DNA of 7,264 nt from Actinomycetota bacterium (GCA_016870235.1 VGCB01000130.1:1-7264), one strand, 5' to 3'; shown: positions 1 to 7,264, counted from the first letter of the stretch. Numbers and translations: made by a program. Notes: generated from the sequence alone by a model not told the origin.

Positions 1-920
1 TACGCGTCGGGGGCCGTCGAGCCCGGCTCGTCCTTGCGCCGGCGCTCGTGCTCGCGGAGGTACCGCGTCAGCTCGGCCGCCAGCGACTCCCCGGTCGGCA
101 GGTCCTCGCTCTCGAGCAGCATGTCGAGGGTGTCCGCCCGCTGCTCGAGCTCCTCGACGTAGGACTGCGTCTCGGCATCGCTCGACACCGCCGCCGACAC
201 CTGGGCGGCGTACGACTCCTCCTCGGCCGCGAGCTCGGCGACGTCGATCGGCGTTCCGAGGAGGTCGGAGAGCCGCTCGCACAGGGCCCTGGCCGCGCGC
301 GGGCTCGGCGCCAGCGAGACGTAGTGCGGCACCGCGGCCCACAGGCTGACCGAGCGGAGGTCCGCCTTCTGACACCCGTCGTGGAGGACGCCGACGATGC
401 CCGTCGGCCCCTCGTACCGCGACAGCTGCAGCCCGAGCTCCTCGACGAGCGCCGGGTCGCTGGCTGCGCCCGTGACGGGTGCGGGCCGGGTGTGCGGGAC
501 ATCCGCGAGCAGCGCTCCGAGGGTGACGACGAGCTCGACGCCGAGCTGCTTCGCGAGCCCGGTGACGAGGTCGGTGAACGTCCGCCACCGGTAGCTCGGC
601 TCAACCCCGAGCAGGAGGACGGCGTCGCGGTCGAGGCCGGGGATCGGTGCGTGGTGGAAGAGGTTCTCCGGCCAGACGATCCGTCGCGACGCCCCCTCCT
701 CGAGCACGACGGTCGGCCGCACGGCCTGGAAGTCGAGGAACGCCTCGGGGTCGATCTCGGCGAACCGGGTGGCGCTCCACGTCTCGACGAGATGCGACAA
801 CGCCGTCGTCGCACCCTGCCCGCCGTCGTTCCAGCCCTTGAAGGCCGCGATCATGATCGGCCGGCGGAGCGTCGGCACCGCGTCCAGGCGAAGCTCGTTC
901 GTCGAGCGAAGCTCGTCCAT
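1..920 (-). CDS. PAC2-family protein (proteasome assembly chaperone-like), stop codon cut by window edge
   Basis: The reading frame starts at the ATG at 920 and gives 306 residues. The last two bases of the window read TA on this strand, so the stop is probably TAA or TAG just outside. Motifs typical of actinobacterial PAC2/DUF75 proteins are visible: AFKGWNDGGQGAT (about residues 26-38), LLLGVEPSYRWRTF (102-115), and DVPHTRPAPVTG (140-151). The length fits the family (about 280-310). The C-terminal 80 residues are acidic and charged, consistent with a helical tail. No signal peptide or membrane segment is seen, so it is probably cytosolic. Eukaryotic and archaeal relatives assist 20S proteasome assembly, but the bacterial role is poorly defined and no proteasome gene is nearby. 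It starts 46 bases after the ctaA stop and has its own -10-like box, so it may be transcribed both with and apart from ctaA. Family call strong, function open. Confidence 0.9.
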   Translation of the reverse strand, partial: MDELRSTNELRLDAVPTLRRPIMIAAFKGWNDGGQGATTALSHLVETWSATRFAEIDPEAFLDFQAVRPTVVLEEGASRRIVWPENLFHHAPIPGLDRDAVLLLGVEPSYRWRTFTDLVTGLAKQLGVELVVTLGALLADVPHTRPAPVTGAASDPALVEELGLQLSRYEGPTGIVGVLHDGCQKADLRSVSLWAAVPHYVSLAPSPRAARALCERLSDLLGTPIDVAELAAEEESYAAQVSAAVSSDAETQSYVEELEQRADTLDMLLESEDLPTGESLAAELTRYLREHERRRKDEPGSTAPDA

Positions 921-926
921 TGAGGC

Positions 927-932
927 AGAGTA
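927..932 (-). promoter_or_regulatory. Putative -10 box of a leaderless PAC2 gene
   Basis: TACTCT on the minus strand ends 6 bases before the ATG at 920, which would put the transcription start at or next to the A of the ATG. No Shine-Dalgarno lies upstream of this ATG. No convincing -35 hexamer is visible. The box is part of a 10-base palindrome, AGAGTACTCT (927-936). Confidence 0.4.
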
Positions 933-933
933 C

Positions 934-950
934 TCTCCGGGCGCCGGAGA
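934..950. repeat. Perfect 7-base inverted repeat between ctaA and the PAC2 gene
   Basis: TCTCCGG (934-940) and CCGGAGA (944-950) are separated by GCG. It lies in the 46-base gap after the ctaA stop and immediately upstream of the -10-like box of the PAC2 gene. No T-tract follows on the minus strand, so it is a weak terminator candidate. An operator in the promoter spacer is an equally good reading. Confidence 0.4.
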
Positions 951-966
951 CCGAGGCTGCGCCCGA

Positions 967-1935
967 TCAGAGGTTGGAGCTCGCCGCCCCGGCGGTGGCC
1001 GCTCGCGCCCTCTCGGCGGTTCCCTCGAGCAGCGTCACGGGCGGCCGATACGCGACGTGGGCAAGGGAGACCATCAGCGTCCAGATCGTCGCCGAGAGAA
1101 GGACGTGCACCAGCACCATGCCCCAGGGGATGGCGTTCCGGTACTGGATCTCGCCCAGGATCATCTGTCCGACGAGCACGGCGAGGAGCAACGCCCCGAG
1201 TCGCAGGACTCCCGGCGCCGCCCGGCGGTTGCGGACGAGCCAGGCGCCGACGATCAGGAAGCCGATCCCGAAAACGGCGCTGGCGCGGACGTGCACGTAC
1301 ATCGCGTCGGTGATCTCGACCCCCAGGCGCCGGATGTCCTCGCCTCCCGAGTGCGGGCCGGCGGCGGTGACCACAGCACCCGAGGCGATCATCGCCGCGC
1401 ACGCCGCGACGTCGGCGGCGACGAGCCGCCGCCACCATCGCGGGCCGACGGGATCGCCGCGGCCGACGACGAGGCTCCAGCCCTCGATCGTGGCGATGGT
1501 CGCGCAGGCGACGACGAGGAAGGAGAGGAAGAAGTGCGACATCACCGCGACCGGATGCAGCTCGAGGATGACGGTGATGCCGCCGAGCGGGATCTGCCCG
1601 ACGGCGCCGAGAAGCGCGCCGAGCGCGCCGAGGCGGCCGAGCCGGGAGAGCCCGGTCGTGCGACGGGAGGCGAGCCACGCGACGAGGGTGAGGAGGATCC
1701 CGATCAGCGCCACGATCCGGTTGCCGAACTCCACGAAGGCGTGGAATCCCGCCTCGGGATACGGCTTGTCCCCGCAGTGCGGCCAGTTGTCGCAGCCGAG
1801 CCCCGACGCGGTCAGACGGACGAACGCGCCCGAGGTGACGACGACGTACATCGAGAAGAGCGCCGTCGCAGCGATGACCAGATACCGCCGCGGTGCCACC
1901 GGTCGCCGCCAGACGGCTCTTGCCTTGCCGAGCAC
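967..1935 (-). CDS. ctaA: Heme A synthase (CtaA/COX15 family)
   Basis: A 322-residue polytopic membrane protein from a GTG start at 1935. CtaA converts heme O to heme A for aa3-type cytochrome oxidase. Supporting motifs are GAFVRLTASGLGCDNWPHC (36-54, with the paired Cys48/Cys54 of the first extracytoplasmic loop), VEFGNR (68-73), a His in the HPVAVMSH segment (His134), AAGPHSGGED (191-200), and later ligand-type histidines in YVHVRA (His215) and LVHVLL (His277). About eight hydrophobic segments are visible. The first ligand position, usually EXXHR, is Asn72. I recall EFGNR from actinobacterial CtaA proteins, so this is probably a lineage trait. The start lies 10 bases after the selD stop with no good Shine-Dalgarno between them, suggesting translational coupling in a selD-ctaA operon. 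ctaB and oxidase genes are not in the window. Confidence 0.93.
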   Translation of the reverse strand: MLGKARAVWRRPVAPRRYLVIAATALFSMYVVVTSGAFVRLTASGLGCDNWPHCGDKPYPEAGFHAFVEFGNRIVALIGILLTLVAWLASRRTTGLSRLGRLGALGALLGAVGQIPLGGITVILELHPVAVMSHFFLSFLVVACATIATIEGWSLVVGRGDPVGPRWWRRLVAADVAACAAMIASGAVVTAAGPHSGGEDIRRLGVEITDAMYVHVRASAVFGIGFLIVGAWLVRNRRAAPGVLRLGALLLAVLVGQMILGEIQYRNAIPWGMVLVHVLLSATIWTLMVSLAHVAYRPPVTLLEGTAERARAATAGAASSNL

Positions 1936-1945
1936 GAGAGGAAGT

Positions 1946-2977
1946 CTATTCGGGCTCGGCGAGCAGGATGCCGGTACCTTCGACGGCCTTCCCGATCCGG
2001 TGGAGCGCCAGGCCCGCAGCCGCGAACGCGCCGGCGAGGACGGGCGCCCGCTCGGCCGGGAGCGAGATCAGGAGGCCGCCGGCGGTCTGCGGGTCGAAGG
2101 CGAGCGCCTCCGCCTCGGGACTCGCGGTGCTCTCGACGTGCGGTCCGGCAAACTCGCGGTTCCGGCGGTGGCCACCCGTCCGGACGCCGGCGCGGGCGAG
2201 CTCGAGCGCGCCCTCTAGCGGCGGCAGCGCGCCGGAATCGAGCTCGAGCCGGACGCCGCTCCGCGAGGCCATCTCGTAGGCGTGGCCGAGGAGCCCGAAG
2301 CCGGTGACGTCGGTGACGGCGCTCGGCGCGTAGGGTCGGAGCGCGTCGGCGGCACGCATGTTGAGCGTCCTCATCGAGGCGACGGCCGCAGCGAGCGAGG
2401 GCCCCGGCGCACCGCCCGCCCGCTCCGCCTGCAGGATCAGCCCGGTGCCGAGGGCCTTCGTCAGGAAGAGCGCGTCGCCGGGCCGCGCGCCGCTCTTCGA
2501 CCAGATCCCCTCCGGGTGCACGGTGCCGACGACGGCGAGCCCGTACTTCGGCTCCTCGTCGCGGATCGTGTGACCGCCCGCGAGGATCGCGCCCGCCTCG
2601 TCGCACGCCTCGCGTGCGCCGGCGAGCACGTCGCCGAGGGTCTCGGTCGGCAGCTCCTCGGGGAACGCCGTCACGGAGAGCGCGAGGAGCGGCGCCCCAC
2701 CCATCGCGAACACGTCGTTGAGCGCGTTCACGGCGGCGATGCGCCCGAAGTCCCGCGGGTCGTCGACGACGGGCGGGAAGAAGTCGACCGTGAACACGAG
2801 CGCCCGCTCGTCGTCCAACCGGTAGACGGCCGCGTCGTCGGCCGGGTCGAGCCCGACGAGGAGGTTCTCCGCCTCCGGCGCCACGAGCCCGGCCACCAGC
2901 TTCTCGAGCCGCGCCGCCGAGTACTTGGCCGCACACCCGCCGGCCTTCGCGAGCGACGTCAGCGGGGTCGACGACAT
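1946..2977 (-). CDS. selD: Selenide, water dikinase (selenophosphate synthetase), Cys form
   Basis: 343 residues from the ATG at 2977 to TAG. The enzyme makes selenophosphate from selenide and ATP, the donor for selenocysteine and 2-selenouridine synthesis. The N-terminal active site reads GGCAAK (Cys15, Lys18), matching E. coli Cys17 and Lys20; the second cysteine of the E. coli GCGCK motif is absent. Further signatures are DPADDAAVY (44-52), VDFFPPVVDDPRDFGRIAAVNALNDVFAMGG (about 64-94), AGGHTIRDEEPKYGLAVVG (133-151), and TDVTGFGLLGH (222-232). The length is normal. No selA, selB, selC or selU is in the window, so the user of the selenophosphate is not visible. A TAGACT box 7 bases before the ATG and the absence of a Shine-Dalgarno suggest a leaderless message. 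ctaA follows after 10 bases. Confidence 0.96.
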   Translation of the reverse strand: MSSTPLTSLAKAGGCAAKYSAARLEKLVAGLVAPEAENLLVGLDPADDAAVYRLDDERALVFTVDFFPPVVDDPRDFGRIAAVNALNDVFAMGGAPLLALSVTAFPEELPTETLGDVLAGAREACDEAGAILAGGHTIRDEEPKYGLAVVGTVHPEGIWSKSGARPGDALFLTKALGTGLILQAERAGGAPGPSLAAAVASMRTLNMRAADALRPYAPSAVTDVTGFGLLGHAYEMASRSGVRLELDSGALPPLEGALELARAGVRTGGHRRNREFAGPHVESTASPEAEALAFDPQTAGGLLISLPAERAPVLAGAFAAAGLALHRIGKAVEGTGILLAEPE

Positions 2978-2984
2978 GCGATGG

Positions 2985-2990
2985 AGTCTA
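2985..2990 (-). promoter_or_regulatory. Putative -10 box of leaderless selD
   Basis: TAGACT on the minus strand ends 7 bases before the selD ATG at 2977, placing transcription initiation at about the start codon. No recognisable Shine-Dalgarno is present, and no strong -35 hexamer is seen 17-18 bases further upstream. The geometry matches the boxes before the PAC2 and lipoprotein genes. Confidence 0.45.
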
Positions 2991-3092
2991 CGGAACCACC
3001 TTCAGCCCAGTCTCCCGGACAACCGCGCTGTCGCCGCTCTCGACGCGACACGAGGGCCGCGAACCGGGTCCTCCTGCAACACACTGCCCCGA

Positions 3093-3137
3093 CGCAACGT
3101 GCAAGACCTGACCCGGGGTCAGGTCTTGCATGTTGCG
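3093..3137. repeat. Long palindrome, REP/RAYT-like candidate
   Basis: The arms are 3093-3114 and 3116-3137 around a single central G. They match at 21 of 22 positions, the one mismatch still allowing a G-U pair in RNA. The core reads CAAGACCTGACCC and its complement. The GGGTCAGGTCTTGCA core resembles, from memory, palindromes found near REP-associated tyrosine transposases (RAYTs) in other phyla. No transposase is in the window. As RNA the arms would form a hairpin with almost no loop, so DNA cruciform or mobile-repeat explanations are more natural than a terminator, and no T-run follows on either side. Confidence 0.75.
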
Positions 3138-3205
3138 CCATCGATCCGCCTGGTTGAAGCCAACGGGATGACTCGAGCACGCCCGCGACGAGCAGAACCG
3201 GCGAA

Positions 3206-3247
3206 CCCCCAAGGAGATCTCAGGGGGCCAGGGGGACCTTCCCCCTG
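3206..3247. repeat. G/C-run hairpins with possible alternative pairing
   Basis: A perfect 8-base inverted repeat, CAGGGGGA (3229-3236) with TCCCCCTG (3240-3247), has a 3-base loop. Beside it, CCCCC (3206-3210) can pair with GGGGG (3223-3227) around an AGATCT-containing loop. The similar G and C runs could exchange partners, so two structures are possible. There is no T-tract to make it a terminator. Confidence 0.45.
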
Positions 3248-3262
3248 CTTCAGGATCCGGGT

Positions 3263-3309
3263 GTGCGCGCGTCTGCTCCATCGGTCCCACGCTCAGCAGA
3301 CGCGCGCAC
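3263..3309. repeat. Long-arm hairpin, copy 1 of a two-copy element
   Basis: A 15-base perfect stem (3263-3277 with 3295-3309), whose inner part reads GCGCGTCTGCT / AGCAGACGCGC, encloses a 17-base loop (3278-3294) with TCGGTCCC. A second copy with the same inner arms and a loop of the same length begins 61 bases later. I do not recognise the family. Confidence 0.7.
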
Positions 3310-3327
3310 GCCCGGCAAGCAAACAGA

Positions 3328-3366
3328 GCGCGTCTGCTACGTCGGTCCCTCACCCAGCAGACGCGC
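3328..3366. repeat. Long-arm hairpin, copy 2 of a two-copy element
   Basis: GCGCGTCTGCT (3328-3338) and AGCAGACGCGC (3356-3366) form an 11-base perfect stem around a 17-base loop. The loop keeps TCGGTCCC at the same position as copy 1 and differs at several other bases. The arms of the two copies are identical over 11 bases, while the linker between the hairpins is unrelated. Confidence 0.7.
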
Positions 3367-3381
3367 GAGCCCACAGCCAAG

Positions 3382-3422
3382 AAAAAGGCGCGAAGGCCGC
3401 CAAGGGGGGAGGCGGCCTTCGC
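3382..3422 (-). terminator. Rho-independent terminator of the lipoprotein-argG-secreted protein group
   Basis: On the minus strand GCGAAGGCCGCC (3422-3411) pairs perfectly with GGCGGCCTTCGC (3401-3390) around a 9-base loop. GCC and then five T (3386-3382) follow. A 12-base GC-rich stem with a T-run on this strand only fixes the direction. It lies about 95 bases after the stop of the secreted-protein gene. Confidence 0.88.
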
Positions 3423-3462
3423 TGTGTCAGGGGAGAGGAGAAGTCCTCGGACAGCTCCCCCA

Positions 3463-3492
3463 CCCGTCCGGAGCGTTCTGCTCCACGACGGG
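3463..3492. repeat. Nested hairpin in the 3' untranslated region
   Basis: An outer stem, CCCGTC (3463-3468) with GACGGG (3487-3492), encloses an inner stem, GGAGC (3470-3474) with GCTCC (3480-3484), and a GTTCT loop. It lies between the stop of the secreted-protein gene and the strong terminator. No T-run follows, so it may be an auxiliary terminator or an RNA-stabilising fold. Confidence 0.4.
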
Positions 3493-3515
3493 CGGGTCTC
3501 CTTCACGGTGTGGAG

Positions 3516-4007
3516 CTATCGCGTGCTCGTGTGCCAGCGGCGCTCGACGACGTAGCGGCCGTCCTTCCAGGCGATCAGGAGGCGGTTCGTCCCGCCGGAC
3601 GGGCAGCAATTGGGATCGTTCGCCCGGTACACCGGCTGCGCGACCTCGATGCGGTTGCCGCGGAGGGAGAGCCCGAGCTTGTAGCCGTTGCCCTTGCGCT
3701 CGAGCTTCCATCCGGTCGGCGTCGAGCGGAGGAGCAGGTACCCGGTCGTCCCGGCCGAGCCGCCGCTCTCGACCGCGACCGTGACGTCGGCGTGCCCGTC
3801 GCCCGTCGTGTCGCGGCAGAGCGCCCGCCCGAGCTCGCGGGGCTCGACCACGGTCGCATCGGGCCCGAGCCCCGCCAGGACCGGGCGGATCTCCGCCACC
3901 GCCGCCTTCGCCGCCGCGAGCGAGCACGGCACCCGCGCCGCCGCTGTCGCCGCCGAAACCGAGACGACGGCCGCGCAGCCGAGAGCGAGCCGCAGGATCA
4001 CCGGCAC
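3516..4007 (-). CDS. Small secreted protein with NCCPSGG motif
   Basis: 163 residues from a GTG start at 4007, four bases after the argG stop, so translation is probably coupled to argG. The N-terminus has an uncharged hydrophobic stretch ending in Ala-rich sequence (about residues 5-24), consistent with a Sec signal peptide. There is no lipobox. Features of the mature part are DTTGDGHAD (66-74), which resembles an EF-hand-like calcium loop, SAGTTGY (84-90), and AQPVYRANDPNCCPSGG (123-139) with adjacent cysteines 134-135; other cysteines are at 28 and 64. The PVYR...NCCPSGG block recalls actinobacterial secreted or lipoprotein families of unknown function (LppP/LprE-like), a resemblance from memory. 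It is the last gene before the terminator. I cannot assign a function. Confidence 0.75.
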   Translation of the reverse strand: MPVILRLALGCAAVVSVSAATAAARVPCSLAAAKAAVAEIRPVLAGLGPDATVVEPRELGRALCRDTTGDGHADVTVAVESGGSAGTTGYLLLRSTPTGWKLERKGNGYKLGLSLRGNRIEVAQPVYRANDPNCCPSGGTNRLLIAWKDGRYVVERRWHTSTR

Positions 4008-4011
4008 CAGG

Positions 4012-6328
<2,317 letters not shown>

Positions 6329-6336
6329 CCACGGCG

Positions 6337-6342
6337 ATCGTA
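6337..6342 (-). promoter_or_regulatory. Putative -10 box of the leaderless lipoprotein-argG unit
   Basis: TACGAT on the minus strand ends 8 bases before the ATG at 6328, with no Shine-Dalgarno between. The spacing suits initiation at or next to the start codon. No clear -35 hexamer is seen. Confidence 0.4.
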
Positions 6343-6362
6343 GCCGCCGCCGCGCGCCCCGC

Positions 6363-6388
6363 CGGACGGCGAGCTCAGATGCCGTCCG
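6363..6388 (-). terminator. Hairpin across the stop codon of the short ORF, possible terminator
   Basis: CGGACGGC (6363-6370) and GCCGTCCG (6381-6388) form a perfect 8-base stem with a 10-base loop that contains the TGA of the short ORF. No T-run follows on the minus strand, so termination is likely but unproven; T-less hairpins are common in actinobacteria. It separates the TPR/peptide unit from the lipoprotein promoter. Confidence 0.5.
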
Positions 6389-6479
6389 ACCAGGCGCCCC
6401 AGCCGCGCTTGGCGACGGCGAAGAGCGGCAGCGCGAGCGCCACGTTGGCGAGGAGCAGGATGAAGCGTCCCTTGGTCAT
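6375..6479 (-). CDS. 34-residue peptide with hydrophobic segment, coupled to the TPR gene
   Basis: ATG at 6479 to TGA at 6375. The peptide has a basic start (MTKGR), a hydrophobic stretch (about residues 6-23: FILLLANVALALPLFAVA), and a polar, aromatic tail KRGWGAWSDGI. This is either a single-pass membrane microprotein or a short exported peptide. AVA just before the tail would suit signal peptidase I, which would release the 11-residue tail. AGGAGG (6490-6485) lies 5 bases upstream of the ATG and overlaps the TAG stop of the TPR gene, so the two are translationally coupled. A hairpin covers its stop codon. I do not recognise a family. The strong ribosome site, clean amphipathic layout and position after a TPR protein support it as real. 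Confidence 0.65.
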   Translation of the reverse strand: MTKGRFILLLANVALALPLFAVAKRGWGAWSDGI

Positions 6480-6484
6480 GTCGT

Positions 6485-6490
6485 CCTCCT
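6485..6490 (-). promoter_or_regulatory. Strong Shine-Dalgarno of the 34-residue ORF
   Basis: AGGAGG on the minus strand, 5 bases before the ATG at 6479. It is built partly from the TAG stop codon of the TPR gene (6491-6489), tying the translation of the two genes together. It is the best ribosome-binding sequence I see in the window. Confidence 0.75.
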
Positions 6491-7264
6491 AGAACCGGAT
6501 GTCGCGGAGTGCCTCCGCGGCGTTGCGATACAGCGCGGCAGCGCCGCGATCGTCTCCGCGACGCGTCGCGAGATCTCCCAGGGCCACCCAGGCGCCCGCC
6601 CGGTGGCTCGCGGATGCGTACTGCTCGAAGGCCGCGTCGGCGCTCCTGAAGCACGCCTCCGCCTCGTCGAGCAGGCCCTGCTCGAGCAGCGCGCGGCCGC
6701 GGACGAGCTGCGACTGCCCGATCTCGTCGAGGAAGTCCCCGCGGCCTTCCAGGAGCTCGAGCGCCCGCCGGGCGTGATCCTCCGCCGCCGCGTGGTCTCC
6801 GAGCTCGAGATGCACCGTTGCGAGGCTCCCGAGCGCCTGGGCCGCATCCGGCTGCGATCCGCTCTCGACTGCGAGCGCGAACGAGGCGTTCAGATGCTCG
6901 ATGGCCTGGTCGGGCTTGCCGAGCAGGAACTGCAGCCCGCCGAGGTTCAGCATCAGCCGCCCCATCGCCCGCTCGTCCTCGAGGGCCTCCAGCAGCGCCT
7001 TCGCCCGGAGCGCATACGTCCGCGCGAGCACCGTGTTGCCCATCCGCTCGGCGACGAGCGACGCCTGGAAGGCCGCGCTCGCAACGGCGCGGCGGTCGTT
7101 CGCCGCCTCGGCCAGCTCGAGCGCGAGCTCGGCGTCCTCGCGCGCCGCCTCGTAGTCGCGCTGCCGGCGCCGGCAGCGTGACCGCCAGTCGAGGATTCCC
7201 GCCTTGACGCGGTCGCACGGAAGCCCGGAGCGGACCGCGAGCGACATCGCCTCGTCGAGAAGCG
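6489..7264 (-). CDS. TPR protein, 5' part outside the window, probable C-terminal half of a regulator
   Basis: 257 codons are visible, open to the window edge and ending with TAG. An internal ATG at 7247 is not taken as the start, because the frame continues beyond it and begins within a helical repeat. The sequence is a run of about six helix-turn-helix TPR units of roughly 40 residues, such as AAREDAELALELAEAANDRR, MLNLGGLQFLLGKPDQAIEHL, LGSLATVHLELGDHAAAEDHARRALELL, GRALLEQGLLDEAEACFRSA and WVALGDLATRRGDDRGAAALYRNAAEAL. TPR arrays bind peptides or proteins. The roughly 40-residue period and C-terminal position fit actinobacterial regulators with an N-terminal helix-turn-helix or an SARP/LuxR-type output, but no DNA-binding domain is in view, so that is inference. 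The hydrophobic 34-residue ORF follows, with its ribosome site overlapping this stop. Confidence 0.85.
   Translation of the reverse strand, partial: LLDEAMSLAVRSGLPCDRVKAGILDWRSRCRRRQRDYEAAREDAELALELAEAANDRRAVASAAFQASLVAERMGNTVLARTYALRAKALLEALEDERAMGRLMLNLGGLQFLLGKPDQAIEHLNASFALAVESGSQPDAAQALGSLATVHLELGDHAAAEDHARRALELLEGRGDFLDEIGQSQLVRGRALLEQGLLDEAEACFRSADAAFEQYASASHRAGAWVALGDLATRRGDDRGAAALYRNAAEALRDIRF

Larger units (their letters stand above)
2978..3515. other. Hairpin-rich non-coding region between the argG group and selD
   Basis: No gene is supported in these 538 bases. From the selD side it holds the selD -10 box, a 22-base-arm palindrome (3093-3137), a pair of G/C-run hairpins (3206-3247), two copies of a long-arm hairpin (3263-3309 and 3328-3366), the argG-group terminator (3382-3422) and a nested hairpin (3463-3492). 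Open frames that cross it on both strands consist largely of translated repeat sequence and show no protein family. The composition is less codon-like than that of the flanking genes. The region behaves as a landing or accumulation site for palindromic repeats between two transcription units. Confidence 0.7.

Noticed and set aside
769..2307. Long plus-strand open frames, such as the 512-codon one over ctaA and selD.
   Set aside because: They are GC-rich shadows, Arg/Pro-rich with no domain, opposite well-supported minus-strand genes.
3131..3230. A possible tRNA-Sec near selD, prompted by a CTTCAA loop between short TGG/CCA arms on the minus strand.
   Set aside because: The loop is six bases, and no acceptor stem, T arm or long variable arm can be fitted around it.
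3263..3366. A minimal CRISPR array from two similar repeats.
   Set aside because: Only two units; the similarity lies in hairpin arms and a conserved loop, not in a constant repeat with a unique spacer, and there are no cas genes.
2988..3506. A 172-codon minus-strand open frame across the intergenic region.
   Set aside because: It is made largely of translated hairpins and palindrome, shows no family motif, has erratic codon positions and crosses the terminator.

Overview
The window is very GC-rich, with coding third positions almost all G or C, and every gene I can support lies on the minus strand, so transcription runs from high to low coordinates. Three things point to a high-GC actinobacterium: the PAC2-family protein, a heme A synthase carrying EFGNR where the first heme-ligand histidine is usual, and a TPR regulator-like protein of the kind I associate with Thermoleophilia (Gaiella/Solirubrobacter relatives). 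The class-level placement is an inference from memory of these families, not a measured result.

Layout in transcription order. (1) 7264-6489: C-terminal part of a tetratricopeptide-repeat protein, whose start is outside the window. It is coupled to a 34-codon ORF (6479-6375) with an excellent Shine-Dalgarno sequence, a hydrophobic segment and a short polar tail, closed by a hairpin. (2) 6328-about 5418: a lipoprotein with a C-terminal thioredoxin-like domain (CX4C). Its frame has no stop at the expected end. It is followed by argG (5352-4012), argininosuccinate synthase of the long E. coli type, which has no ATG/GTG/TTG at the expected start but does have a CTG behind AAGGAG. A small secreted protein follows (4007-3516). 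The group ends in a clear Rho-independent terminator (3422-3382). (3) 3515-2978: a 538-base non-coding stretch full of hairpins. It holds the terminator, a 39-45 base hairpin present twice 61 bases apart, a G/C-run hairpin, and a near-perfect 22-base-arm palindrome resembling REP/RAYT-type elements. (4) 2977-<1: selD (selenophosphate synthetase, Cys form), ctaA (heme A synthase) 10 bases behind it, then a PAC2-family protein whose stop codon is cut by the window edge.

The genes do not form one pathway. They are housekeeping and envelope functions: arginine synthesis, selenophosphate supply, heme A for cytochrome oxidase, and an extracytoplasmic thioredoxin fold. The less ordinary parts are the TPR protein/short-peptide pair, the argG junction lacking both a stop and a canonical start, and the hairpin-rich intergenic region. 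Three genes (lipoprotein, selD, PAC2) have a TANNNT box 6-8 bases before the ATG and no Shine-Dalgarno, which suggests leaderless mRNAs. I saw no tRNA, rRNA, CRISPR array or transposase gene.
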